Shown here: positions 41,070 through 53,500 of the stretch, in pieces
Layout of the letters: each line of letters starts with the position of its first letter
Numbering within the stretch: position 1 is the stretch's first letter
Origin: Pipra filicauda
Lineage: Eukaryota; Chordata; Aves; Passeriformes; Pipridae
Length of the DNA: 64,000 bases
Direction: 5' to 3'
Assembly (NCBI RefSeq): GCF_003945595.2
Contig: NW_024104504.1
Span: 310,001 to 374,000, forward strand
Program-made: the position numbers and the translations under genes
Notes under the pieces: generated by a model
The model's database searches: none
The model's input: the letters and a program-made list of their open reading frames with translations, nothing else
What the model was told of the DNA's origin: nothing

Positions 41070-41697
41070 GCCAGGTGAATATGAGCCAACAGTGTGCCTA
41101 GGTGGCCAAGAAGGCCAATGGCATCTTTGATCATCAAAAATAGCGTCGTCAGCAGGACTGGGGAAGTGATTGTCCCGCTGCACTCAGCACTGGTGAGTCC
41201 ATACCATTCTGTGACCAGTTCTGGGCCCCTCACTGCAAGAAAGACATTGAGGTACTGGAGCATGTCCAGAGAAGGCCAATGAAGTTGGTGAAGGATCTAG
41301 AGAGTAAGTCTAGAGGAGCTGCTGAGGGAGTTGGGGTTGTTTAGGCTGAAGAAAAGGAGCCTCAGGCCTTGTCACTCTCTACAGCTACCTGAAGGAAGGT
41401 TGTAGCCAGGTGGGGGTTGACCTCTTCACCCAGGCAACTAACAACAGGACAAGAGGAAATGGTCTCAAGCTGTGCCACGGGAGGTTCAGGTTGGACATCG
41501 GGAAGAATTTTTTCACTGATGTGTAAGCATTGGAATGGGCTGCCCGGGGAAGTGGTGGACTCATCATCCCTGGAACTGTTCAAGAAATGACCGAATGTGG
41601 CACTTAGTGCTACAGTCTAGTTGACAGGATAGTGTTCGGTCAAAGGTTGGACTCGAAGACCTTGGAGATTTTTTCCAACCTTAATGATTCTATTATC
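41070..41697 (+). mobile_element. CR1 LINE 3' end with decayed ORF2 C-terminus
   Basis: A 5'-truncated sense-strand CR1. Its first 220 bp parallel the minus-strand CR1 at 60.7-60.9 kb. Both have 'atgagccaacagtgtgcc', then 'aggtggccaagaaggccaatgg', and the reading frame encodes [21 protein letters not shown]. The C-terminal coding blocks follow, up to 'ggaatgggctgcccggggaagtggtgga'. A 3' UTR with 'gttggactcgaagaccttgg' and a short ATGATTCTATTA tail come next. Frame shifts and stops break the frame, so it is inactive. The partial tail marks the 3' end at about 41695. Confidence 0.9.
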
Positions 41698-43539
41698 CTA
41701 AACAACTTCAATATTTTCAGAATAAGTCCCAGGCCATATTCTTTCTCTCTTGTCTAAGCAAGCCTTCAACTGATATCACCGAGTGCACATTTCTCTGTTG
41801 AGAAATTTCTCTACATCATCCCAAATTTTTACCAAATTTGCATATGATGATTGAACTGACATTGATGAGTTTGTAACATAGATATATGTACTACTGGGCA
41901 ATGAGGAAGAGAATGAAATTTGTAACAGTTAGATAAAAAGCCTCTGAAGACATAAAAAACCCAACTGATCATTAGATGAAATTTTTAACATCTGTTTCAA
42001 AATGCAGCCATATGAGAAGGTGCAGTACTGTTCTGCTAGTTTCAAGTTGGAAGTTAGCTTGGTACTGCATTTGTCCATTTTTTCTTCTGACCTTCAACAC
42101 TAGAGTGATACTGGACAGACAAACTGATACAAGACCTTGCTCCTTTACCTCAGTTATGTCTGATGAACTAGAAGAACCCATGGAGCTTAAAAAAGTCGTT
42201 CCCTTAGGAATGACTGTGGTCATATTTTACCTTTGTTATTTTAATCTTTTTTTATCATGCCTGACAACTTTGGTTATAGGGAGTTTCTTGAGATACTGGG
42301 CAGGAGAGATGAGAATGTAGTGGGAAAATACACAGTTGGAAATATTCTAATATAAGATTCACTTTGCCCTTGGTATAATTCTAATAGTGAAATAGAAAAC
42401 ACATGTTTACATTATCTTTCTCCACACCCAATCTCAACAAGAACCACAAAATCTCAGCATATATTCCTCTTAGCAAGCAATAAAAAACTATTAATAAACA
42501 ATATATACATACACTTAAAGTATCTAAACTGTCACATTAAAGTTTTGCTATATTAATTACATTACAGGTAGAATGTAAATGAATGGTTCAAGACCAAGCA
42601 TACAAAAATAAGCAGCTAAAGATTTCCAGGGGATAATGCAGAAATTATTAACTTAATTCTTCCTAATACCAGCCTCAGAAACTTATTTTAAATCTGCAGG
42701 GGAATTGTATGCAAAATACATAAAAATGCAAGAGCTATAGTGAGATTAATGATACATGCTTTTTCTGCAGAGGACGGACATTCTTCAAAAGAACCAGGCT
42801 GACACAATGGAGTAGGAAGAAGCATATCTTAAATTGTTTGAGTTGCCATAAAGTGTAATAAATGCTGTGTCTGGCACACCCACACATAGATCACTTTTTT
42901 GTTTAAAATATTATTTTTCGCTGGAAGTTTGTATCTGCTGATAAAGTAATAGATACTTCATTCGAACAAGGCTGTCTGATCATTAAATATCACTGCTCAG
43001 AGATAGCCAGGACAAAATACATGGTTGCCTTATCTGCATGGTGAAACAATTTGATACATGTGAAATTATGTTCTGCAACCCAATCTACAAATGAGAAAAC
43101 TATGGAATACAATTTTATGAGATACAGAGTGATAAACTTACATCTCAAACCATACTCAACAAACACTTTTATGTAAGCTAAAGAGCTTTGTTGCCTAGTT
43201 TAGTCCTTGTATCCTCATTCCCTAATTTTCATTGCTACACAAATCTCTCTAAACCAGATAATTGTTTCCAAAAGAAAATTTATGTGTCTCTCTGAGGAGA
43301 GCTTGGTCCAGGGATCATTTGTATAGGCATGACTACATCCTGAAGTCCTCTAACACACTTACCACAAGTTGCGTACCTGCAAACATTCCTGCCTGTCCTC
43401 AGGCCCCATCAAAGGAAAGGCCTCCCTCACACCCTCTTTTGTGCTTTAAAATTCTCATGCTGAGGACTGCAGTACACTGTTTATAGTATTTCAGACACCC
43501 CGAACTGACAGAGCATACAAAAAATGATTGCTTTGTCTT
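41698..43539. other. Non-coding DNA
   Basis: No gene recognised. A 114-codon plus-strand frame at 41976-42320 overlaps an 83-codon minus-strand frame. Neither has a motif I know, and the overlap of frames on both strands is expected by chance. Confidence 0.45.
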
Positions 43540-43800
43540 AGGGTGACATAGATGTTACAGAGAGCCAGGACTGTGTGCTATGTAGCATGCATGCAGCAAG
43601 TCTGGCCTGAGAGGAGTTAGCCATGAGTGATGCCCTGCACGAGACATTCCAGTACTTGGCATGGGACCAGCCCCTTGGGGTGGGTGCAGGTGCAGCCAAC
43701 TGCTAGAAACGAATACAAGGTGAAAGCAGCACTACAAAATGTGGCAGCTGATACAAGATTTCTGCTACCCGCTCTCCTTGTAATACTACCATGAAAGTCT
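43540..43800 (+). mobile_element. GC-richer segment, possible degraded LTR
   Basis: A locally GC-rich block contains 'ccagtacttggcatgggacc' and 'ccccttggggtgggtgcagg', followed by a TATA-like ACTACAAAATG and a pyrimidine-rich 'gctacccgctctccttg'. This layout (GC-rich U3, degenerate TATA, short R) is what a decayed LTR would look like. Ends and target duplication are not visible, so this is tentative. Confidence 0.3.
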
Positions 43801-46800
43801 TACATATCCCTTGAAATTCTGGAAATTATTTTCTGTTTAGACATAAATATTCACACTTGTACTCAACATCATTGTAGACAACACCTCAGCTGCATGCACT
43901 TAGAGAAAAAAAACAAACCAAATCAAAAAAAAAAGCACATAAAGAAACAAAGTCTACTACATTGCACTGAGGCTGTAATTGCTAAGAAATGTTGGAAATA
44001 ATTTCACCACTATAATCCAATGATATGTGAGGAGAGTATGTCAATAAGCACATACATACATAGAGAAGGTGTAAACTTATCAATCTCATCCTCAAGGTAT
44101 CTATAAAGCTATCAGCTGAGATAGGTATGAAGAATATCAGGCCTGGTTTCTCCAGGCTCATTCACTTTTAGGAGTGAATGATGCAAAAGCGTCATCACTG
44201 AAGGAATGCTAAAACATGACATGCGCAAAGAGACACAAATTTATACCCTCAGAAGCAGCTCAGCTAGAAATTATTACCCTGACTTGCCATAAGGGTATGT
44301 ATACAATTAGATGTATAGTTAGCTGTAATGGAAGAGTATCAAGACAGAATTAAAAAGAAGATGAAATATTACAGAGTGTATGTGTCTGATACCAGTCTGA
44401 ATCTGCAAACAAAAACTGCCTGGCATTTTGTAGTATGGTTCAGCATCCTGACTGAACCTTTCCCTTGCTGTTCCTCAATACCTCTGTGCCATCTATGGGG
44501 TAGCTTTCATTTCATCACCCAGCGTAGACCACAGCAAAGCTCACAAAACAATTCTCAAATTCTAAATGGAGCCTCAAGTGTTACTTGGTTTCGTGTCTCT
44601 TGCATCATTAAGGACTGCACTATGTGGCATACCCCGAGGATCCATCTCTTATGATACCAGCACCCCCAGGACAGCAACAATGCCCCACATTAACAAAAGC
44701 ACTTTTACTGCTCCACTTTGGGCAGGGTAGCTGCATGTCCTCACCATGAGTCTGTTGCTCCATATCTGCAATGCTATTTCTCACACATAATGAGTTAGAC
44801 AGAACAAACTACAGGAATACAAGAATCGATAAAATGAAACACAACAACCAGAAAATAAACCATATGAAGGTACACTAAATGATCTAGTGCCATCTACCAA
44901 ACTGGAAACTCTAAGGACATGATCAGTCTCTTCAAGTACCTCCAGGGTAATAGTATATAAAGGAAAGAAGGGATTTATTTAGTCTAGAAAATTATAAGGA
45001 TGGGGCATTGGCCAAAAGCAAAGAACAGAATAGTGGTAGTAGTAAATAAGAAAAAGGTATTAACTTAAAGATCAATTTGTTGCAGAAATAAGCTCCTTAA
45101 GGGACTTTGGTCAAGGCACTATCACTGTAGATGCTATAGCAAAGGCTAGATAAATCATTAATTGCAATGATGTGACATGGTTCTGCAGGGGGCCAAGTAG
45201 CTGCCCAGTCTGATTTTTTTAGCATTATTATTGCAACAAATAATATCATAGATATAGCTCACTCGCCCCTAGGTTTCATATTTTATTTGTAACATAAGGC
45301 TAAAAAAGGACCAGAGATGGGAAAGACACTATTAACTTCAATGACCAGATGCTTATGTTTTCAGTGTCTCAAGAATTAACTTATATTTCTAGCATCTCAT
45401 TGAAATACTGCCAAGACTCCAATTTTACACCAACTTCTTATGCGTAAGAGTTGAACTATTTATCAACACCAGCTAGATAATAATCACAAGTCTCGTGGTT
45501 TAAAAGTAATTTTTTTGAAAGATATCTTTGGAATTAGTTGTTGTTGTTGTTGTTGTTTTGTTTGTTTTCAAATGTTTTTGAGAGATGTGGAAAAGAATGA
45601 CCATAGAAGTATAAACTGTTAAAGAGCAGGCATTAAGGAGGAAGTAATTTTCTTAATCTGTGAATAAAAATTTGTAGATGAAACATTACTCAAGCAATAA
45701 TTTTTTGAATTAATCAAAAGGGAGGAAAATCTGAATCCGTTGAAGTCCTAAACAATATATGTGAATTTTCTATTTAAAAAAAGACAATCACAAAATTCCT
45801 TTGACACTAGCAAAATCAGGATTTCATTTAATTTCATGGATATCATCTCCCATAAGAGTACAGATTAAAATGGTAGGATTAAATAGACAAAAAACAGATT
45901 GTGTAATGCTATGAATTTATGCTCCTAGTTACAACTAAATTATGTCTGATAGGCTATTAAACAGATCTAACCAACATATAAGTACTGTGCCTTTTTTTGA
46001 AGAAAGTAAGAGTAATTTCAAATGCACTTTCATGGTTCCAGTGATAGGAAAAGACATGGAATCATGATCAAATGAATGTGTCCATATGCCAAGTCATTAT
46101 TACGTAACCACAAAGGTAACACAACTGCCTGGACTATAACTGTGTTGTGTTAGTATGAGAGCAAAGCTCATTTACAGACTCCAGAGCCTGTAAAAGCCTG
46201 GTACCAGGAGCTAATAACTAACAGTACAATATTGCAATGCCACTGGGCTTTTGATCATTTTGATCATTGGATCGTTGGGAGGATCATTGAAGAAGACCAT
46301 GTCTGGGGACTTTCTGCAAAGATGATAGATGAGGTTTGCCTTCTTTCTACTAAACGTGTAGAGTTACACTGCCTTCAAAGCAATATTTTCCTCACCACCT
46401 CTCTCATTGTGCAGTGACCAGAATATAGCAAGAACCAATTTTTGCTTCTTTGAAATGATACATTATGATCACTTCCCAGTAACAAGGTTATGTAGGGAGA
46501 CTTGGAAAATAATAGTCTCCAAACCTTTTGCTCTAGAAGTTATTATGCTAACTGCTGTTTACTAAACGAAAACTCACATTCTCTGTGTAGAGTTTGCAAA
46601 CAAGTGCCATACTCTTTAATCTTGCATCAGGTTTCAATGTCTGTGTCCCTCTGTATCTATGATCCAGATACTTTGTTACAGATATAAAACATTAATTTTG
46701 GGTCATAAAAAACATTTGTTAAAATCTCTTTTCCTAAATATATTTTAGACATGTAATAAAAATAAGCGTTAACAGAAGCATATGGCACCTACATATTGAA

Positions 46801-47978
46801 AATAAGCAATATCTGCTGGATATAAACTTAGATTGATAATTCTGTGAAATTAAAGATGCTATTGAAAAGTAATGTTACTAAGTGTTGTTTCCATTTCATG
46901 GGGGGGCTTACCGTAAGAGGAATGTGCACTGAAAAAGTGAATTAGGATTGGTGATTCTAGTTACTGATTAATTTAGAATGTGGTTTTTTGGTTTTGTTTT
47001 GTTGGTTGGTTGTTTTTGGTTTTGTTTTCAGGTACAGCTTCCAGAATAAAAACACAGTTGCATGCAGTAGATATTCTAAAGCATGTTTCTTTGCTTTCAA
47101 TATTGGCTCAAATTGGCTTCTATCATCTCTTACCTGCACTATGTAGCCTGATTCTTACTCCAGCATGTGCACAGCTCTGACTACCACTGGAGAAAAGCAG
47201 TACTGAAAGTTATTCATAGTGCTGAGCAAGTCAGACAGATGTACACCAAAGAGATTACAGTACACAAGGACACTAGACAAGAGTCTATAATCCATCAGCT
47301 TTCACACGAACTTAACAGTTCAAAGGACTTGTTGTGCTATGACATCTAAGTACTAAATGTACAGAAGGTTCAAATCTCAAAAAGGTCTTTTAATAAATTG
47401 CAACAATTAGTAGTGATGGGAAAAGTGGGGCACTGTTGCAAACTGAAATAGTTTGGGAAGCAAAAAAGCTTAAAGAGGCATAGAAGAGGAAGAATAATTA
47501 ATTAGATATGGATGCAAGCAATAAAGAGGAAGAGTAAGACAAAACTTTATGGAATCTTGGAACCATCAAGACTTTGGAGTATTGGCTAGATGTATGATTT
47601 CTTTTGCCAGCTTGGTAAGGAAACCTACTCCAAGTATTTCATTGTTACTATTACTCTAGATTCTACTTAGAAGTCAACGACTAAGCTAGCATGATTTGTC
47701 CCTCACACACATCTCACGTTTGGCTTCAGAAGTACTTACCATGATTAGAGTAAATCTGCACAATTCCATGTATATATAATCCATTTCCCATAATTTAATC
47801 AAGGAAGTGTCCCAAATTTTCTCTAAATAGCTGATCACAAATGAGTCGGACAGATTTTTTTTCCCCATTCACTGTAAAAATCGTAGTGGAATTAATATAT
47901 ATTGTATTTCTTCTCTCTTTTTAATCATGGATATCCAAGTAGAGATGCACGTATAGCCATGAGCTATTTTTTCTCATT
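43801..47978. other. AT-rich non-coding DNA with simple repeats
   Basis: No gene recognised. Includes a (TTG)n tract at about 45538-45565 and a clustered GATCATT motif at 46253-46288. A G/T-rich low-complexity patch lies at 46981-47031. The frame at 44328-44654 (108 codons) lacks motifs. Confidence 0.45.
45538..45565 (+). repeat. (TTG)n microsatellite
   Basis: About six to seven TTG units pass into TTTG units. Confidence 0.85.
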
Positions 47979-48005
47979 AAAAAAAAAAAAAAAAAGGTGC
48001 CATAC

Positions 48006-48605
48006 TGCTGCAGGTTAACCCCGGTGAGCAGCTAAGCACCACATGGTGGGCAGCTGAGCACCACACACCTACTCACTCACTTCCCCCATCCAATCTGCAG
48101 TGAAATAGAGGAAGAGAAAAGAAAAAAAATAAAGGAAAAAACCCAACACTTGGTACCAAGATTAAAAAAAATTAAGCAAAAGAAGATTATAGAAGGAATT
48201 ATTACATAAGTCGAAGAAGAGAGGGAAACAAAAATCACACAAAGGCAATCACTCACCACCTCCCAAGGGTAGACAGATGCTCAGCCAGCTCCCAAAAAAA
48301 GATGGCTAACCCTCCTAAAACTTCTCTCCTCTTTTGTTGCTGAGCATGATGTAACATGGTATGGAGTATCTCTTTGGTTAGTTCAGGTGATCTGCTCAAG
48401 TGTTTCATCTCCCAGTCTTTAGCACACCAACCAATCTATTCACTGTGGGAGCACAGACTGAAAAGCAGAGGTGGCCTTGATTCTATGCAAATAGTATTCA
48501 GCAAAAGATAAGGTATTAGTGGCTTATCATTATGTTTTGGTCAGAAATCTAAAACATAGCATCATATGAGCTCCTATGAAGAAAATTAACTACCCAGGTC
48601 CACTA
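48006..48605 (-). mobile_element. ERVL-type LTR, degraded, minus strand
   Basis: This is a long terminal repeat of an old endogenous retrovirus, read on the minus strand. It is the same family as the copy at 57979. Shared blocks seen here on the plus strand are the right (LTR 5') part 'gaagaaaattaac', the U3 block 'gagcatgatgtaacatggta' with 'tggagtatctctttgg', and the left (LTR 3') part 'ggttaaccccggtgagcagc'. The TATA region is lost: TTTGTTGCTGAGC stands where the other copy has TATATAAA. A run of 17 A lies just outside its left end. The right boundary is uncertain by about 10 bp and no target duplication was recognised. It is a solo LTR, since no internal region is nearby. Confidence 0.8.
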
Positions 48606-49059
48606 TACATTCATAATATCAAAAGTTACTAACAAATAAATTAATTTCAAGCAGAACATTTTATTGGGTATTCCACTTTAACATCAGCACACTTTCTGTT
48701 TTAAATAGGGGTTTCAAGGCTATATTTTACAAATTTTCCATCTACCATCAAATTTTAAAACATCTGAATTCAAATTGAGGTTTAGTATTTTTTGTGGGGT
48801 GACAGGAGGTGGGGAGGCAGAGAAAAGCCCTGGAGACTGACCAACTGTAGCAAGTAAAAATAAGATTATAGGTTACATTTTTACAGATTAACAAATTACG
48901 GAAAGAACTTCAATTTAATATTTTAATCTCAGCAGTTATTCCTGCTAGCCTCCTTTTCTGATTACTCTAAACTATATAGGGAATGATATAATTGTTGTGA
49001 GCGCTCTCTGATGTTGCACTGCATAAATTATCAACTTAGGTTGATAGCTGTCACACGGA
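48606..49059. other. AT-rich non-coding DNA
   Basis: No gene or repeat recognised. Confidence 0.5.
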
Positions 49060-49480
49060 AGTAAAGATAAAGCACTATATATTTTAATTAATACATTTAT
49101 TAAATGAGAATTAACGTATTAACAACTAAATTAAAAAGATAACCTATAATTAATATAGTTTTAAATGACAAGTTATGTATAATCGATTAAAAGCCTAATT
49201 CATTAATATGAGGAGAATTTCAGCAACTTTTTTTTCCTGCATTTGTAGTTCTTTAATTATAAAAGAATAGGTCAAATTATCTTGCTTTTCAATGATGTTC
49301 ATGTAAAAGTTACAAGAAATTAATGTGCAATTAAAGAAAGATGAAATGAACTTTTAGCTTTGCAGGGCACTTATGTGGCTCCCAAGAGGATAAATTAGGG
49401 AGTAAAAGCCAAAGGCTTTATGTCAGTGTGGAAATTGATTATTGCTAAGCAGAAGAGTATGAAGCAATGAATAAACTAAG
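49060..49480. other. TAAT-rich block, possible conserved non-coding element
   Basis: Dense in TAAT/ATTA homeodomain-type core motifs (TTAATTAATAC, TATAATTAATATAG, CCTAATTCATTAATATG). It is followed by a less repetitive part (GCAGGGCACTTATGTGGCTC). Such composition is common in conserved enhancers of bird gene deserts, but AT-rich DNA also gives it by chance. Confidence 0.2.
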
Positions 49481-49864
49481 AAAACATGATTTTTAAATTT
49501 TTTATTTTAGTAGAATTCATCAAGAAAGTTTCCATCAAAGCTGGTAGAGCTATATGTTTATGACCTACACAGTTTTTTATCATAAATAATATCATGTACC
49601 TTTGTGTAAGCAGCTAAATCAAGCCTTAGGTGTTTAGTTACTGTGTCTAAATCTTCACTGACTATAACAGGAGTTTTCACACCTCTCTCAGATGCGGGCA
49701 CCAAATTTAAAGTACTTTGTGTTTTTTCTGTATGTATACATACCTCTAAGGCTTTCCATTTCTGTTTGTATTCTTTGGGTTTCCCCCCATTAGAGTTTGG
49801 ATTTGTAACTCACTGGGTTGTTTGATTGATGGGTTGGATCAACCATCTCTGTGTGTGTGTGTGT
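49481..49864. other. Non-coding DNA ending in a short (TG)n tract
   Basis: No gene recognised. A (TG)n run at 49849-49863 borders the GC-rich repeat that follows. Confidence 0.5.
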
Positions 49865-50580
49865 CAGGGGAGGGGCCATGGTCAGGTCTGCAGCCTCATG
49901 GCAGTATCAGAAGGCACATGTAAGGCCTGCAGCCAACAGGGTGGATTGCACGGAGCGCACATGGCAGCACGGAGAGCCACGGGGCTTGGTTGTCATCAAG
50001 GAAGGCCTGCCTGGTAACCCTCCACACCACACCCCCCAAATCCTCTGATCGGCTGCAGCACCACTCACTGGGGCTAGGGGGACACTGAGGGGTCAGTGAA
50101 CCAGATGTCCCACATGACGGGAGTGGCCACAGTAGCCAAACTTGATAAAAGACGCACACACAGGCTCCATCTTGTCTGGCCTTCTCTCCTGGAACCTGCC
50201 AACGTGATCTCTTGACACTAACTATTTCCCTCTCCTCTCTTTATCCTTTCTTCTCTTAATCTTTCTTCCTGTACTCTTTTCTTCCTCTTGTAGGTAATTT
50301 AAAACTGTTTGAATGGTATTTCACCTAAATCGTACGGGTTAGTGTTTGCTGGGTGCAAAGTAGATTCCCTACTCCACAGCGATGCCTGCTGGCTTGTAAA
50401 CCCCTTGGAAGGGTGTAGAAGCAGAGCTTAGAATGCTGTTTGGAGGGAGGCAGGGAAGCTCTTTTGTTCCTAGCAGCCTGTCTATAAGTGTAATGCTTTT
50501 GTGGAATCTTTTCCTTGGTCATATGTTGCTCTTGTAGACCTTTTGCTGGAAACACCCATTTTCTCACTAAATTAAAAGAA
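49865..50580 (+). mobile_element. GC-rich unidentified repeat, LTR-like
   Basis: A sharp change to GC-rich sequence starts right after a (TG)n run at TGTCAGGGGAGGGGCC. The first 280 bp are GC-rich with short internal duplications (GGTCTGCAGCC and GGCCTGCAGCC). A TATA-like GATAAAAGA lies at about 50143. A long pyrimidine-rich stretch (50180-50295) and the CG-containing motif ATCGTACGGGTTAGTG come next, then an end region with AAATTAAAAGAAATTCTC. The order U3, TATA, R/U5 fits a solo LTR, but I cannot name the family or find paired target sites. No long frame has a known motif. Confidence 0.4.
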
Positions 50581-53500
50581 ATTCTCTTAGAGAAAGAGTG
50601 GTGCTGTTTTTTCCAGATGTGAAATTCAAGGTATCAGAGAACTAAGGCTCTGCCAAAGTTTCGCATGGGCAAACTATTGGGAGTCTAAATATAAGTAAAT
50701 GCCCAGGAAAGCGTGTGGCTTTGGGACTGGGGCATAACACACTTCAAATCTTTTTCCTGAGTTCTGCTGGCAGCAGCAACATGGGAATTGAGAATTTTAT
50801 GAAACATCCCCACTCCTTGACTGATTTCAGCACTCCCGCTCCTGGTCATAACTTTTAAGAACAACAGCATTAAGTTTGTTCCCTTAGAAACACTAAAATC
50901 CTCATTTCTATCCAGAATGTTCTTTACTATCACTTTCATTCCTATCCAGAATGTTCTTTATTATTGCTTTTTACATGAAGACATGACAGAGGAACATTAA
51001 CCACAGGTAAAAATAGTAATTTTTCAATTTAATATAAAATTCACAAAGTTCATAGGAATCAAAAAATATCACAGTGATAGTTACAGTGTCAGTGACTGAA
51101 AGGATTTAAAGATAATTCACTAAGACATTCTTATTTTCTCTTACAGTTTTCTCTTCCATTTATATCAGTCCCAAGTAGTCACCCTTTCTTTTTTTTCAAT
51201 TCACTTCATGCTTAGAAATTTAGAGCATTATTAAACGTAATAACTGAAATAAGTAAATGACTTTGAGACAATCCAGGGTGAAATATCATTATAGCAATCA
51301 GAAACAGCAATTATGTTGTTGGATAATAGTATTAGGAGTTACATAATGTATGCATTTATCAAGGAAATTTTTTTCAAAAGAATTTCCATGTCAACAACCT
51401 CAGAAAGATACAGTTGTTTGGAAGATCCAGGGGAAGAAGTTAATTTACCTAAGATTTTCACATTTCACAGATTTAATATGGCAATAGTCAGGTATTTGAT
51501 TATTCGAGAGGCCCTACTTGTAGTATCTGTCAAAATTTTAAAAGTAATGAATAACATTACTGAATGTGTTTGCTATTTACATACAGAAAATAATTAATTC
51601 TGTTTCCTGTATCCTCTATTTTTGTCTTACAAAGAGATTGGTATCTCAGGCTGAGCTTTTGTGACCCCAGATGAATAAATAGGACAGCAAAGAGCTATAT
51701 TCATAACCTTTAGATCCCTGAATTTACGCATCAGTGAAACATACTTTGCCAGAGAAGGAATTAAACTAGAAACTGCCTCTTAAGGAAGGGATAGAGAAAT
51801 CCATTAAGTCTCGGCTGGATTCCTTAGTGTTTCAGGGAATGTCAACGAATTAGCTTTTCATTATTTGTGCCTCAAACAATTACAAGCTCAGTGACGTTTA
51901 GAATAGAACGTAGTGAACTGAAAATGTAAAATGCAAAGAAAAAATTGAAAAGAAAATACTTAAGGTAATTAAAATAAAATTGAAATACCCATAGAAACGC
52001 TTTTATCTCAAAGCTTCTTGAGTTCAACATCTATTTCAGAAAGGGCAACTTCACCTAATATATTGGGAGAGGGGAAGTGAGAAAAGAAGCACATTGGTGG
52101 AGACTTTAATTCTTCACTTTGAAAAAGCAAATGAGTGTTTAACAACTTCCTTTTGGCAACCAATTCCAAAAATTTTTAACTAAAAATATGATTACCTTCC
52201 TTTAGCTGCTGCCACCCAGATTTTAAATCTTTGCATTCATCTTTTTACCCCAGTTTTAAAAGGAAGTCAGCTGTGTCTTCTGAATTCAAGTTGAGAACAT
52301 ATTTGAACATGCCTTAGAAGGCAGCATCTGCTAGGCCTACTATTTTCCAGCACAGAGTGCCAAACTTATGATCAGAAAGAAACTAAAGAAAACACACTTT
52401 GTGTATGGAAAGAGGACTTTCCAGTGTTCATTTCTTTTAATGTCCTGACTGTGTTATGAGATAGAAAGAATTAAGCTTCCTTATTCACCTGCTCTACACT
52501 GCTTGTTTCCTCTTTAACTACCTCTTTTTAAAAATATTCCACTTTTTTTTTCTTTGTAGACATTAACAGACTTGCCTTAATGGAAAAAAAAAATAAAATC
52601 AGAAATGGAAATATACATTGCCTTACATATTATAGTTCATAGTGACACAACATGACAAACTTCTAGAGATCCCAGGCAAATCACAATCCAAAATTACAAA
52701 TGTCTGTCAAAATAATTTCAGCATTGCTTCAACCATGCTACTGCATGGTTAGAGTACAACTTAACAATGTATGAGTAAACCAACATTTGTAGTAAGGAGA
52801 AGTTAACCATTATATATTAATAAAATGTTCAGCAACAGCACATGAAACAGACTAAAAAATAAAAGAAAATCTAACAATGTAACCTTTTAAATTTCACCAC
52901 TGTTAAACTCTAATAGGAGTATTAATGATGCTCTTAGAAATCATTGAAACACCATACTGCCTAGGATAAATGCCTCAATAAAAAGAAAACATATTTCATT
53001 GGTTTTGTTCTTATTTATTGAAACATTATTTTGCAAAGTATAGATTGCTGAACATGCATATAAGAACATGTAGAATACATAACATTTTTAGGATTTTTAT
53101 TTAAAATATATGTTCAAGTTCCTGTGTTTACTGAAGTATACTTACTGCCCATAAATATGTATATTATTTAAACCACTTGAGTTCCACATCTCTCAAAAAC
53201 AAGATTATCCTGAGGTTCATAAACCAAGCGTGTAATCAGACATTTCTTTCACTCCAGGTTAAATTATAAAATATCTGTATTTTATGTGGATGATAATTGT
53301 AATATTCCAAATGATCACATTATGAAAGGAATAACATTGAGTTGAATATTTCAGATACAATTAAGAAGTGTCAGTTACCCATGAGTTTTAGCTGTGGGCT
53401 GGTAATAGAAATGTTTTCCAAAGAAAGAGGAAATCTAATGTTTTCCAAGTAATTACTTCATCGCTGATAATGCTACAAGCTGCATAAATAGCAACAAACA

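Noticed and set aside
41094..41282. A frame sharing 'MPRWPRRPM' with one at 60.8 kb, as a conserved small protein
   Set aside because: Both are the same piece of CR1; that start is read in a frame different from the conserved RT protein over its first residues.
41976..42320. 114-codon frame with a hydrophobic stretch as a membrane protein
   Set aside because: An equally open frame lies on the other strand, there is no recognisable family, and the hydrophobic stretch is T-rich codon bias.
47979..47995. A17 run as the tail of a processed pseudogene
   Set aside because: No coding sequence lies upstream, and the run sits beside the end of an LTR.
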